Of a DNA stretch of 64,000 nt, positions 32,783 through 47,300 are shown piece by piece; position 1 is the first letter of the stretch; each line of letters starts with the position of its first letter. The notes beneath the pieces are model-generated. The model worked only from the letters and a program-made list of their open reading frames with translations, was not told the DNA's origin and did not search any database. Source of the DNA: Gordionus sp. m RMFG-2023 (Eukaryota > Nematomorpha > Gordioida > Chordodea > Parachordodidae); NCBI RefSeq assembly GCF_954871325.1, contig NC_088777.1, forward strand, positions 45,919,366 to 45,983,365, in the 5' to 3' direction. The translations under genes and the position numbers were made by a program.

Positions 32783-33888
32783 AATAGGCGTAGCCAGAGG
32801 GGGGAGCAAGGAAAAATCCCCCCCCCCCTTCATAAATTTATCATTTTTTGTGAATATCATTTTAAGCTAATAAAAAATATCCTCCTTAGTCCTTTCTCCA
32901 CTCCCTGACTCCCAAAAATGTATGCATATATCTTAAACAATAATTTGAAAGAAAGAATGTAAAAGTTGATATTTTTTTTATAAAACTATTCTTAATAATT
33001 TATACATTTTTGGCAAAAAACATTTATATATAAAAAAAGTGAACCAAAAATGTTTTTTAGGAAATGGAATATAAGCCAAAGCTTCTTAAGACTAATGTGA
33101 AATGTATTATAATACAAAATTACTAAATAATATAATATATCAAATATAGTTTTTTATAAAGTGAGTAATTTAAATTTATTTATTTTATAAAAGTAAAATA
33201 TAATAATAAAAGTAAAATATAATAATAAAACTATTGATAAAATTAAATCATAAATTAAATCATCATAATTAAATATAAACAAAACTAAAGGACAATAACA
33301 GTGCAATATTATATGTCTTAGATTTACAGTATATCTAATTTTATCAATTGTCATATGACAATCAAATAATTTTACCAATATAGCGAGAAAACTATAAAAT
33401 ATTGATAAGTAAGGACATCAGAAAATATCTTTTAATGACATTGTAACTTGAATAGTATGAAGATTAATTTTTAATATTTTATTATTTATAATAATTAGAT
33501 GACGTTAAATAGTTGAATGCAAATTGTTGCTATATATATTATCAAGAGCATTGATTAGTAAATGTCAAATATCTCTGTAAAAGTGGAATTTTACCTAGTA
33601 TTTTGTAACTATATACCATACTTTTATATTAAAGTATATACAAATGATTTATAATATTTTATATCTAATAAAAATATATTACGTATTTGTTCTAGGCTTA
33701 TTATCTTTATTAAAAATAACCTCCTATATAATGTAAAAATATTTTATGTCTATATATAGACTAAGGTAACCCAGCCGAAGGCCGGGCAAATGCGGGTCGA
33801 AGGCCCGCCCAAATGGGATCCTAGGGCTTTGCCCCCAGGAATTTTTTAATTCCCCCCCCCTCTTAGGAAAATCCTGGCTACGCCTATG
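32783..33888. mobile_element. Non-autonomous hAT with CATAGGCGTAGCCAG ends
   Basis: The ends aataggcgtagccag and (reverse-complemented) cataggcgtagccagg are flanked by a perfect 8-bp duplication, ataacgat (32775-32782 and 33889-33896). Short G/C tracts lie just inside both ends. The 1.1-kb interior is AT-rich without a transposase, apart from a GC-rich block near 33770-33850. It lies between the two host genes. Confidence 0.9.
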
Positions 33889-34422
33889 ATAACGATATAA
33901 AACAAAAATTAACATTTTCCAATGCATATTAATAGCAATGTGTATCCATCATACAATTATTAAGCGGTTGGATTTGAGTTATCGATCAGATCATATATTT
34001 TTAAAAATGAAGATTTTTCATGAGATAACGACAGCAATCAGTATTTAGTCATAGAGTCGGTTATCAGTCAAGTCACAATATTTTTTAAATATTTTTTGAG
34101 ATAATACTTTATGCAAATATAAATATTGAAAACAAAAATGAAGATATTTTCGATAAATAACACCAGCAATGTATGCCTTACAAGTTTGCTTTTTCGAATA
34201 TAAACCAACTTATAAAAATGTCAAATAAACCTATCATTTTTTTAAAGAGTTTTACACATTTATTCACACCCAAAGATTAAAAAAAGCGCTAACCAATAAT
34301 CTTTCAATTTTCCTATAGTAATATTTTTATATTTATATATTTAACGCCCTCTTTTGGAAATATATTTATTAACTTTTAAAACTGAAATTTGCGATTAAAA
34401 AATCTATTATACATGAAACTAA

Positions 34423-34601
34423 TAATGCAAAATCGATCCATTTGAGCCGATTTTTAAAAATGCCGATATTTTATTCAGAAAAGTTTTACGCAGGCCTGAA
34501 GATTTTGCTCATAGATGGCACAAAGGTTTGGACATCTATTAGCAAAATCTCAAGGCTTAGGCAATATTTTTCTGGGTAAGATAGTTAGTCGTTTTGCATC
34601 A
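34423..34601. mobile_element. TAGTGTTGTTAAACGG-family MITE, divergent copy
   Basis: The ends are changed to taatgcaaaatcgatcc and ...cgttttgcatca, but the interior keeps the family order: gagccgatttttaaaaatg, ttacgcaggcctgaagatt, tgctcatagatggcacaaag, gacatctattagcaaaatct. I found no target duplication. Confidence 0.7.
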
Positions 34602-34991
34602 TTTCATCAAACTGTCTTTCTTCTCCCATTCATTATATTTGATCTTATGATTTTACGTACTTTATAAAAAAAATTTATTCTTTCTGCTTATTTAACAGAT
34701 ATGGAGATAAAAAATCTAAATATATTTTAATCAGGATAAATTTTTAACATTAAGAATGGATTTATGAAGGAAAGACCTTATTTTTTTTTTGAAAAAATTT
34801 TTTTTCTTAAATAAAATCGAATCTAGTATTTTATTGAATAACAAAATGCCCTTCATTTATTCGATACGTTATAATATACAAATACAATAATATAATTATC
34901 AATATAATAATTTGGTCTTTATTAATAATTTGGCATAATATTATGTTTTACTAAGTACCGTGATATTTAAAAACAATTTTTTTCGAGTCGA

Positions 34992-35375
34992 TTATTTAGT
35001 ACCGGTGGGCTTAAAGGAATATTTATAATGCCGTAGTCTATTCGGTTTATGGCTGAGTGAGGAAAACGAAGAGATGGTTGCTCGAATATTTGAATGTATT
35101 TGAAATTTGGGCGTTTTTTTGGTCTCCCTATTTTTGCAGGTCAACGAGTAATATATGTCCTTAAAGCCGTTTCGGAATTTCGAGTTCATCCAACAATATA
35201 TGAAGGGATTACAACAACTATGAGACATGGCTAGCCAATGACAGAAAAACCAGACGTAATGAATTTTATCGTATAAAAATATGTCTGGTTTGTAATCCGA
35301 TACAACTATCAAGGTGTTAAGTGGGAACCAGCATATTCCAAATATGATTACAACAGTGATCATCATTTTTATAAC
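34992..35375 (-). CDS. GPCR exon 2 (TM6, TM7 and C-terminal tail)
   Basis: The exon opens VIKMMITVVIIFGICWFPLN and carries TM7 with HWLAMSHSCCNPFIYC. A Cys at TCKNR about 25 residues after TM7 may be palmitoylated. The tail has Ser-rich patches suited to receptor-kinase phosphorylation. The acceptor is gatcaag|GTT, which uses the sequence just after an in-frame ATG, so an ATG at 35384 is not needed. Confidence 0.88.
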   Translation of the reverse strand, partial: VIKMMITVVIIFGICWFPLNTLIVVSDYKPDIFLYDKIHYVWFFCHWLAMSHSCCNPFIYCWMNSKFRNGFKDIYYSLTCKNRETKKTPKFQIHSNIRATISSFSSLSHKPNRLRHYKYSFKPTGTK

Positions 35376-38300
35376 CTTGATCATAAAAAAATAAAATAAT
35401 TTAAATTTGTATATGAATAATATAAAATGTTTAAATTAATATAATAGAGATATTTGATATATATATAATAATATATTTAAGCAAATTTTTTTATAAATGA
35501 AGATATCTAAAGGTCCATCAATTGTTGTAGAATTAAAAAATATATAGTAAATATGAAAGGCTTGTTATTATTTTTTCCGCTATTTTATTCGAAATTATCA
35601 GTAAGTATAGTTCTGAAATTACTATATTTTTAGCCGTTAAGATAATTTTTTAGCCGTTAAGACAATTTTTTAGCAGGCTATAAAATCGTCTAAAACAAGT
35701 TTTTAGCCGAAAACTATCTCTTTAGTCTCGGATTTTTTTTAAAAAAGATAGCAGCTCAAATATGGAAGAAACTAATATAAATTAAAACGCCTTAATATTA
35801 ACGGATTTACTCCGGTAAGCGCCTGAAGATTGAGCCGAATTAGCCGACAATTTGTCATTACCCAACTATATCAGTAAGTTTTAAAAAAAAATTATTTTTC
35901 AGTATAATAAGAGAATTGTCGGTATTTTATTAATTTCACCAGTTATAAATAACAATATCATAGGATTCAGGCCATGTGTTTTTTCCTGTTATTTTTTTCA
36001 ACTTTAAATTATATTTTAAACCCGTTTTTTTTTTAAATTTAAAAATCTGATTTGACTGGAAATGTATTCCACGATATTTAAAATACCTATTCTATGAATT
36101 TCTTACAATTTTGCCATAAAAATTTGAACTTAATTTAATTTATATTCGCTTTTTCATAGATATTTTATACAAATTATAAATTAACGGTAAAATTGTCTAC
36201 AAGCTAACGAATCACTGACATAAATGTAGTAGACTAAAGGACCGTGAAAGTACCCCGGACAAAAAGACACTGGACAAAAATATGCAGGAAAAGACATCAG
36301 ACAAAAATATTCCCGATTTTGGAAAAAAATTTAAATTTAAAAACTGGAAATTTTTTTAAATTACCCTTTTTAAATCATTTAAAGTTTTTTGTACAATTGG
36401 AGTATTTTGTCCAATGTCTTTTTTGCACAGGGTACATTTGACAGGGTTTTATTGACAGACATTTATGTCAGTGAATCGCAGCTAGAATATATTTTTTTCC
36501 GGTATTTTTAATAGATTTCCAAAATAATAATTTTTCAGGATTTTAAATGATTTCCCAGTAAACATATTTATTCTCCTATATTTTAATTATATTACCAATA
36601 AAATGCTCTATTTAAAATCAATTTACCGGTATTTCATTACTATAATTAGTTATGCTTAAACTTTGAGATTTTTGATATGAAATATAAATTATAATCATTA
36701 TAAATTACATTAAAAATTACTTTAAAATTAACCCAAAATTTATTAGCCTAAGATTGTACATTAAAATATTAATGTAATGTGTATAACATTGAATGTTATT
36801 GATTTTTTAATGTTTTATTAAAATATTAAATAGGTAAATTATCCTTATATACAAAAAAACATTGATTTCATAGCTCTATAGCGATGACCGTTGATATTAC
36901 CTATAATACAGTTCTGGGTTCAAATCCAAGAAGGTTCGGGTTTTTTCTCCTGAAACCTTTGCGGACTAAATATTAAGTCTTCCTATAATAATTATCATTA
37001 AAAAATTTAACCCATTTATATTTAAATAAAACGAAATTTAATTATTAATCAATATAATATTACTTTTACATAAAAAAGTGCTGACTTTTCAAAAAATTAT
37101 CAGATATCTAACCTTATGACCATCTAGCGAGGACACTCAATAGTCTACATCACAAACTAATTTCATAATTAGTTGTAAAGAAACTTTTTACTGATCAAAA
37201 ATAAAATACTGACTCATTTTGTATTTAACAACGATTCCATTAATAAATTAAACATTATAATTTTTACGGAATCTAAATTTGTGAATCAATTTTTATACAC
37301 AAAAATATATGGCAAAAATTATCTGAAATTTACAGAGTAAATTGATATGCTGAAATGCATTCCAGGTTAAATTAATTTTTTTTTCAAATTCAAAAATATT
37401 CCCACATTAAATGATATAAAATTTAGAAATCCCGAGTCTAATGATCTCAATCTGAATATACAACATGACATTATATTATTAATATATTCCTCCTACAATG
37501 ACCTTGATATTCGTCGGCCAATTATTCTAAGAAATAAACAGGGTATCTTAAAAAGGAATTTAAAGAAGATTATATTACTTAATATTTTCAATCGGTTATT
37601 CACGAATCAGTGGGAAAAAAAAAGGAAGAGATAAGATATGATTTTATATAAGTATATTTATTTTAAAATATTGAACTAATTTAGTAGTAACTTTTTTTAA
37701 CCTCATGTATGGACACTTTTAAAATCCATTTAATGAATGAATCGCCAATCTAGTTGTATCAGTGCCCCCCCCCATGAAAAATTTAAAAAAAATTTTTAAA
37801 TTTTATTTTCTTAATTTATTAATTTTAATTTAATAAATTCTTAATAAACGCTTGATTTTTATGTTTTAAATTTATTATAAATAATAATAGATATACATAT
37901 TTGATTATTTTTATATTTATTGGTTTGCAGCTATTTCACACCACCCAAGAAAGGAAGTTATTTATTCAAACGTATCATGATATTGACTTAAAAATCAAAA
38001 AAAAAACTAAAAAGATTTTGTCCGACCAAATTCATCGAAAGACAAGAGTCGGTGAAACTCTTTTTTGAAATATATAATGTTGTCTTTGCAGCACTAGAAT
38101 TTTATATATCAAGCAAGGAAAAAGATTCAGCAGATGCCGAAAATCTTTTGCAGGCTATTATTAAGCCAGTTTTTAATTTCAATTCAATATGTTTATTTTT
38201 TATTTAATTATACATATGATTTTAGCAACTACAAAAAATTGATTTGGATTTAAGGAGATTATGAATAGAGCAAAGGATATTGTTGAAATATTAACAAATA

Positions 38301-41300
38301 TCAGAGAGAATGTGGATGAAAAATTTCATGAAATATATGAAAAAGTAAAGGAGATTGCTAATATGTTGGAATTGAAATTTTTAAACCTAGAGTAGTCTCT
38401 AGACAATCCAATCGATCAAATATTGATGCAACTACGATTGAGGATTTTCATAAAATAAACATTTTTATTCCCCTTATTGATACATTTTTATTTCAATTAA
38501 AAGAAAGATTTATTAGTCATAATTATATTTCAAAAAGCTTTTATTTTCTTTTGCCGGTTGAGTCTAAACTGTTGATTACACTTGAAACACGAGAGGATAT
38601 TAAAAAAATCTCAGAGTTGTATGCTGATGATTTAGTAGGTCCATATGATAAGTTACTTTGTGATGTCAAATTTTGGTATAAAAATCTTGACAGAATAGGG
38701 TATTCTATGAGACCAAAAAATGCTCTGCAGGCCCTTTCCATGTGTAATTGCATTTTAGATTCCCTGCCTAATATCAAAACATTATTAATTATTTTAGCTA
38801 CCTTGCCAATTAGTACCTGCATTAATGAAAGGTCTTTTTCAACTTTAAAAAGGTTCGAAACCTATTTAGGAAACACAACCGGTGAAAAACGTTTAAATGG
38901 ATTAGCCCTATTGAATATAAACAAGGAGATTTTAGATAAAAATTTGATTCTAGATGAATTAGCAATATCTCTGAGAAAAGTTGATCTCTCTTTTTATATT
39001 CAAATCAAAAAATAGCAATAAAATTTTATTAGTTTTAATATATAATCAACTTTTTTTTGTAAAAAAAGTATTATTTATAAGATAATATCATCATATTTTT
39101 TTAAATACCATTATTTGCATAAGAATTACGCATATTTTATATAATTGTAAAAAATTACTTTTTTTAAAATAGAGTCTTTATACATAATAATTTTTAATAT
39201 TAAAATCTGTATTATATAAAATATCAACATTTCGAATATATTTTAATTAATAAAAATATATACATGATTAAATAAAGGAATGTAAAATATATAATAAAAT
39301 ACCTTAAAATTTTGTTATATGAAAATATAAAACAATTTTAACAAATCCAAAAATATAAGCAATTAACGCCCCCCAAAAAAAATTTTAAACCCCCCCCCCC
39401 CCCCATGATAAAATCCTGGCTACGCCACTGAGTTGTATATATCATTGGTCCCAATACGACATTATATAAAAATATTTTATATTTTATAAATCAATTTGTA
39501 TACTTGGCTTTAACAAAAACTAAAGTCACCTTTATGTATCTCATTAACAAAAAAAGAGAGCATCTTATTAAATATTCTATGATTGTTTGAGGAAAACGAT
39601 CGACATTTAAAAATAACAACTTATTTAGTATATATATTTTTATTTTTAATCTTAAGCCTTTATATTTTTTTTTCTTGAAAATATTTGACTTTTAATTTAT
39701 AGTGGTTTTGGTTTGGATTAAAAAAAAAATATTTAATATATAATAATATAAAATATTTTTTTTATTTCACAAATTACTATTATGCTCGACTCTCGTAGCA
39801 TCTAAAATAAATTCTTTTAATCAAAAAGAAAAAAACAAACTCCAAATAATAAATCAAAAACCGGTTTTATATAATTTACTTATTTTTTTATTTTAAAAAA
39901 TGATATTTATGTTCCATTAAAGGTAATTAAGTTTTTTTTTTCTTAAAAGACTAAGAAATGATAATAAATCAATAATTATGAAATAATTTTTTATAAAAAA
40001 AAAATTGTCACTTTAAAATTTCTTTTCATGTATTTATAATTTCTATTCTCATAAGTTTGAGATCTAAAACAAATGGCCTTACTTTTTAATTTGGAACAGA
40101 ATCGACAAAAATCAAACATTAAATATTCGTAGAGTGCAAACAGGCTTTTTATGAGTTTGAAATTTTAAACTCTTCTCTCATAAAGATTTTCTGAATCACG
40201 AACAGAAATGTCCTGGACAAAAAGATACCGGATAAAAATGCCTCTGGATAATTTTTGTCCACGTGAGTTATTTTGTCCAGCGCTTTTTTGTCCGGATTAC
40301 TTTGGTCATGGTCATTTTGTCCAGGGTATATCTGTCGGTGATTTATTAACACTAGGATATTTAATCAATATTTTCTTCTTTTTTTTAAAAAAAAAATCTC
40401 AGGGGACATATGATTTGATCATAAAAAATAATAAGAATATATATATATAGAAATATTTTCTTTAATTGAAGTTTTATTTTGTTAAATAACAACAAAAAAA
40501 ATGCAACTTTATAGCTTTTCTTATTTAATTATTTTGAAAGATAAGGTATTTTAATTTTAAAAAAACATAAGTACCTTGACTACTGACTTTGTGTGATTAG
40601 CAAGCACTTCTACATCTCCCGTATCCAGTAACGATATTACCCACAAAATATTTTGAACACCCATCTGTTCACTTAAATATCAAAATTGCCAAAAATATTT
40701 CTCCTACCCCTTTAAACCCTTATTTTATTTTAATGGCAATCTTGCGTCATAACTCCCTCCCCCCTGTGTTAGAAGTGCCTAGTTATGATTAGACCTATAT
40801 TTGATCTTGCATTTTTATAATTATTCCAATAACTAAGAGTTATGGAATAGAAAGTGAAAATTAAAAATCTTTCAATAGAGATTTTATCATATTATAGCGT
40901 TATTATATCCTACATTTGTATAATATTTATTTATAGGCTTATTTTATATTTGTAATATTTATTATAGGCTGAAAGTGTAAAGTTTGAAGTTTAAAACATT
41001 ATTAAATAATATAAATGTATTCCCTCCTCCACTCTTCCAAAAAAAAGACATTATAAACGATAATAACTGAACTCAATGAATCGAGGATATTTTTTTATTA
41101 GATGTTATATATTTAAAAATAAATAAATATCTGAAGTAAGAAATATGATTAAAGGTCATAGAGATATGGGTCAGGGCGGTTTGAAAGATAAGAGATATGA
41201 TTAAGATATTAAATAGTTTTCAATAGAATTTCTTCTTTTTTTTATACTAATCTGTCGAATCTAACCATGCGAATAAAAATAGAAGAATAGAAATTTAAAT

Positions 41301-44300
41301 AAATCAAGTTTTGTAACGGCGATTTCCTTGGGTTATACTATAATCTTATAAAGGTTTAATCTATTAGCGTAATCTCGAGGCTAGTTCAATATTTTTCTGG
41401 CTAATATTAAGTTAGCCGTTTTTAAAATCTGCTCAAATCGAGCAGTTTAATAACACTAAATCTTATGATAATCTAAAAATACTGAGGAGAGACAGGGGAT
41501 CTTACGAGCCTGGGTATGGAGTTGCCAGACCGGAGGCATTCTTCTAGAATACAATAAACTCCAATGGGCTAAAAAAAATTCCAAAATATACCTATAACTA
41601 ATTAGTGATTATATATGCACATATGGCCATATTTTTTTTTCCAGATATAAGAACACGTGTAAAAATTTTATAACACGCTATTATATTTCACTTCAACGAG
41701 GAATTCTAACCCAATAAAATATTTATAATATATATATTAGAACCCTGTATAAAACTTTTTGAGTAATGAGCCCAGCCAGAGTCCATCCGAAGTCCGGCTT
41801 GAGGTCGAGCCTCTGGTTTTCGTTTCCTCATAATTTTTAAACTCTATTTTTCATAACAATAAAAATTATTATGAAGGAGCAATTTTTACCAAAAATCTTA
41901 TTTAATATACTGCCATAGCTAATTACTTTGATATTTTTAAACAATTTAAAGTAAATTTTGAATTATCATATAAAAGCGATAATCCTATCATGTTTACAGT
42001 TAAGGGATTAGCATTTACAACTACAACGACAAAAGTAATTTTTAATCAATAAATTATAATTAATATCGAATAATAAAAAAAAATTAAATGAAGTCATCAT
42101 TAAATATAAATTTTGAATCTAAAATAAAAATTGCTGCATAATAAAAAGCTCTAAAAAAAACCTTTTTTATAAGAAAATGCATAGGAAATCTTAAGAAGAT
42201 TAAATGCATAGGAACACTTTACAAAATTATTTAAACATTTTTTTCATTCTAAACTGTAATTGTTGTGCGTGTCTTGGCTCAACATTAGAATAAAAAAAAG
42301 GTGCATATGGCACCCAAACCAAGTTTTGTGAAGACCAGGACAAGGTTCACTTATAAAAAATCAAGAAGTTATTACAACTTTTCGCTAGCAATTTCATAGT
42401 TAATATTAAATAAGTGTTATTGAAAATTTTTTAAGTTTTTATCAGGAACATGATAATGATAGTAAATATAAAAGTATATAATTGAAATCACAAAAAAATG
42501 TTTTTGCAATCTTTATGATAAGAAACTAATAGCCAAGTATATATTATATTTATATCCTACTTTTAATTTATAAATGTAAGTTTTAAAATAAATGGCTAAA
42601 ATATAATATTTTTTTTCAAGAGATTATATACTATTTAATAGAAAATGATAAAACTATAATCCTACTCATTTTATTAGTTATTTTATTTAAGAAAAAACTG
42701 TAAATTATTGTCAAAAAAAGATATTTGATTTACACAAATCCAAATCTCGAATAATGTTATATAATTAGAAAATTATGCTAGTATTACATACCTAAACAAA
42801 ATTTTATACGCTATATATTTGTATTATTATCTACTAATACGATATACCATAATAATGCGTTTATCTATAATCATGCCTTTGCAATTTGATTCAAAAAAAA
42901 AATGTAGATGAAATAAAATCAATTTCGGAGATCTGGCTTTATAAGTTGAAATAGTAGAAATAATCTTTAAGATAAGAAAAATCAAATTATTTTTATCCAG
43001 GATTCTTGGATCCTAAATTACAAAGGCGTATTTAAAAGGAACGATTTAGGGAATATAATGGATGCCGAAGTAAAAGAAAAATTGCAAACGTGTCAAAAAA
43101 AAATGTTATATGATTTTGAAGTTTTAAAGATTACCAAAACTTTTTCGCATTCATTTTATTTATTATTTTAAATTATGTTTAAACATAGTCCTTACTTAAC
43201 TCCTTATTTTTAATACTCCATTAACATGTAAAACATTGATATGATTTCCTTCAGGATATAAAATAAATTCACATTACATTTACATGCTGGGTCACTCATT
43301 CATTTGTAAAACATTGGTATATGATTTCCTACAGGATATAAAATAAATTCACATTACATTTACATGCTGGGTGGGTCACTCATTCATTTAAACTCATGCA
43401 TAAAAATAATTCAGAAGCCTAAAAGTACTATATGTTAAAATATTTAATACATCATAATGACCATCGTATTTTATCATGTGGCCTTGTTAGTTGGGTTACT
43501 GGGCCATATATTTTTACCGACTATATTAATAAGCAATAAACTAAGTAAATGAAATTTAATTTAAAGACTTGTAGAAATTTTGGCAAAAAAAAAAATTAAA
43601 AATTCATATAATATAATATAAAATAAAAAATTAATATTTTCGATCGATAAAAATTTATTTAAAATGATTGCATTTGTTTAATCATAATTATTAAAATATA
43701 GGGGTGCTATAATTTTACAAACAATGCCAAAGAATTTATATATAGGTCAAAAAAAATCAAATATAAATTTTTAGATATAATTATGGTTCCTAAGGAAATA
43801 ATTTCATTTAACCCTAATTCTTATATTTTTTAAATAGGCAAAATATTTAGATCAGATTATTTTTTTTATAGAAATTTGATGCTCTGTTTAGGATTGTTAA
43901 ACCTAGGCACCCAGGAATATGTCCTAGGAATTTATTGAATCCAATAACATGGTGGAAAGGGATCTATACACTAGTGTTGTTAAAGTAAGTTACTGATAAC
44001 GTAAAAAATTGTAACTAGTTATATTTTTTTAAATTTAATTTCCAAATGTAACTATTAAAAAATATTCATATATATATTATTAAAAATATATTCAATGTTA
44101 AATTACAAAAAATTAATTTAAAATCAAATTTTTTAAAATTTTAATTAAACATCTAACCTGTATGCGGGCCTTTTTTATATAGTTATTATTGATCAGAGAC
44201 CTGAAGGCCGGCACCAATCCTAGCCTGGGTACACGGGCTGGGCCGTATTTTAATTTTTATAAAAATACAAGAACATTGCCGGGTCTAAAAATATTTATAA

Positions 44301-47300
44301 AAATACCCAGGTCTGGCTGGGCCGTATATTTCAAAACCAAATATTTTAAATATCATAATTTTTATCTATAAAAATTAAAAATAAATATAATATATTTTTT
44401 AGAAATACCGATCGGGCCTGATACTTTTTCTGTAAAAAAATATCCAGACAGGGCGAGGCCTAATTTTGAATTGTAGTAATTATTTTAAAAAGAGGAGAGG
44501 GGGGTGTAGTAGGGAATTTTTTATTAGCTAAAAATGATATATATGAGAATAGACAAATTTCCGAAAGGGGGATTTCCCTTTGTCTCGCCCTGGATACGCC
44601 AGAATTTAATTTGAATTCTGACTCGTCATTTAATGCGGGTGACATTCAAATGATGAAATAGAAATTATACCATCCTAGGATTACCGAAACAACAGACTTA
44701 GATGTTAAAATACTTTAGCCTAACTTCAATAAGTATTTTGGATTTCATGTTGAGACTGGTAGTACAAACAATATTAGCGTTAAGTGTTTCCTATGTAGTA
44801 TTGTTAAACGGCTCGATTTAGGTCCATTTTTAAAAAAGGTTTGATTAAGATTTTAGCCAAAATAATAACCTCCTGAAGATTTTGCTTATAGGTGGCAGAA
44901 GGGTTTGGATCACTAATTGGCAAATCTCGAGGCTTACATAATATTATTTTACTATAAACTTAATCGGGCCATTTTTAAAAGTCGACCCAAATCATGCCGT
45001 TTAACAACATTATTCCTATACTTCCCAAAAAGTGTATTATGGCATAGTCATCGAGAGCAAAGCTAAGGGAACACATCTTTGATTATTTTCAAATATATCT
45101 TAAATAATTGTACTATAATTAGATGTACATCTAACAAAATTTTTGTTTCTAAATATTATATAGAATTATCAATTAAATAAATCTAACTTAATAATTAAAA
45201 TTACTTTGACTACCATCCCAAGGGAATGATGATTTTCATGTCATACATTATACTTAGTAGCAACATAAGATGCCAACAACTTTTTATATAATTATAATTA
45301 TAAGAAAGCATAATAACATTACCGAAAATGCCAACCTTTGTGGAATTTGAAAAAATAAATCTGGGCCACCATCTGAACTAATTGAAAAGAAATAATTATT
45401 ACTTCTTATATATATATATATATGGTATTCTGATGTTTTATTTCAGTGTAAATATATTTTATTTCTCCAGATTTTTTTTTTCAGTGTAATATTTTTATAT
45501 AAATAGTATATTTTCTTTTAAATACTATTGATATTGATTGATTAAGATTTGTATATCGTAATTTTTTTTAATATTAAATAATAAAAAAAATAGATGAGTT
45601 ATATAAATAATATAAAAGTAACTTATAATGTAACTAGTTACTTTTGAAATATAACTGTAACTAATTAAGTTTCAAGTAACTTTTAATAACATTACTGACA
45701 CCCAATCATAATCCACAATTGCCCAAAGAATTATATCAATATCTCCTACTAGTAATTCATCAGAAAGTATATGGCTACCTTTGGGAAAAACAGACTCTAA
45801 ACCAAGAATTAAGTTAGGAAATAAGGTAGAAATGTTTATATCAATTCGGCATAACTTAATAAATCAGAAATTATCCTCAAATACTCAATCTAGAAAACAA
45901 AAGAATTTTTGGGAAGAAAGTAGTTCAACAGAAATAGAAAAAGAATCGGATGATAATGGTGTTGAAAGGGGGTGATGATGTTTTGATAATGTTTTTGCTA
46001 AGCATTTAATGTATATTCTAATTATATTTATTATTTGAAATAATTAATCTATTGTTACTTTAATATAATAAAATATAGTATCAAAATTTAAAATTGTTGG
46101 TTTCAATTTAAACAAATTAATTCCCATAAATTCCCATTTATCCATAAAATATCCATGGCTAATTCAAGGGAATTTTTCATTCTAATGCTGGTATAAAATA
46201 AGATTATATTTTTAGAAAAATATTTACAAATCTCATAAGATTTATAAATTCATTGCCTAAAATTGATGTAAACGAAAAAGATTATGGAAAATTTATCAAA
46301 AGTAATAAATATTTTATTTTATTAAGAATACACTAACAGATTCACATCTTACAAAATTGTTATTTTGCCCTGATTTTATGAAGAAAATAATTTTTAAATG
46401 TTTACTAAATTTTTTTTCTAAATACGAAAAAGAAAGGAATAAAAATTAGTAAATATTTTTAACCTATAAATAATAAACTTCATTTTTAACCTAGTAGTGG
46501 GAGGGGGGGGGGAGTATTTGGGCCACCCAAAATTATTTTTTTATTAAAATCTACCATAATCGAATAATTTTTTTCCTGACAACCCTATGTATGGCAGCCC
46601 CAAGGAAAATATGATTTGTAAATATTTTGTATTTTCTCAATACTTTTTATATCGATATCGAGAAGAAACTTGGTAAAGCACTGGAATGAAATTTAGATAT
46701 ACGATACTTTTTTATTATATATAATTTGTTTCATAAGTTTGAAATATTTATCTTTAATTTTATTAGAATATAATTTTGATCTAGAAAAAATAGTATAAAC
46801 AAATTACGGCAAATGTTTGCGCATTACAAGTTGTAAAATAAAAAGGAAAAATAATCAATAATTTCATAATTAAATAAACCTATAATTTTTAAGTAGTTAA
46901 GTAAAGATCTTTTTATGTGGCCCACAATACAGTATTTTTTAGAAAATTTAATATAAATAAATTTAACATTTCTCTGGAGGGAATGCAGATAAAATTTAAA
47001 TTGAAACCAGAGTGTCGAGCCGAACCGAAGCCGTAATAAACCGTTATAATTTTCTGGACCAAAACCATAACCGAACTTTTATACCGGTCCACTATAGTCT
47101 TTAATATAATTTATTCATTTTAAAAGATTGAGATATGATAATTTAGAAAATTAAATAGTATAGATAATTAGTGTTGTTAAACGGCTCGATTTGAACCGAT
47201 TTTTAAAAAACGACTAACTTAAATATTTTATCAAGGAAAAATATTACGTAGGCCTAAAGATTTTGCTCATAGATGACACAAAGGTTTGGATATCTATTAG

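Larger units (their letters stand above)
39431..43971. other. GPCR intron stretch, mostly featureless
   Basis: This is AT-rich DNA with only small repeats: the GGACAAAA foldback, half of a MITE at 41353-41458 and a 77-bp tandem duplication at 43229. I see no supportable exon. ORFs here lack coding bias. Confidence 0.5.
43972..45697. mobile_element. Probable hAT element with TAGTGTTGTTAAAGTAA-like ends, composite
   Basis: Inverted ends tagtgttgttaaagtaagtt and (reverse-complemented) cagtaatgttattaaaagtt bound a 1.7-kb stretch holding two other MITEs and a broken BED finger. Additional taactagttac motifs lie near both ends. No convincing target duplication is visible. The C-terminal transposase piece lies just outside the right end, so at least two insertions are mixed here. 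Confidence 0.55.

Noticed and set aside
33154-33378. 74-residue hydrophobic minus-strand open frame
   Set aside because: It lies inside a non-autonomous hAT with defined ends and target duplication; hydrophobicity follows from T-rich DNA.
38541-38822. 93-residue minus-strand open frame
   Set aside because: It is antisense to the hAT transposase fragment at 38551-39015, which has clear family motifs.
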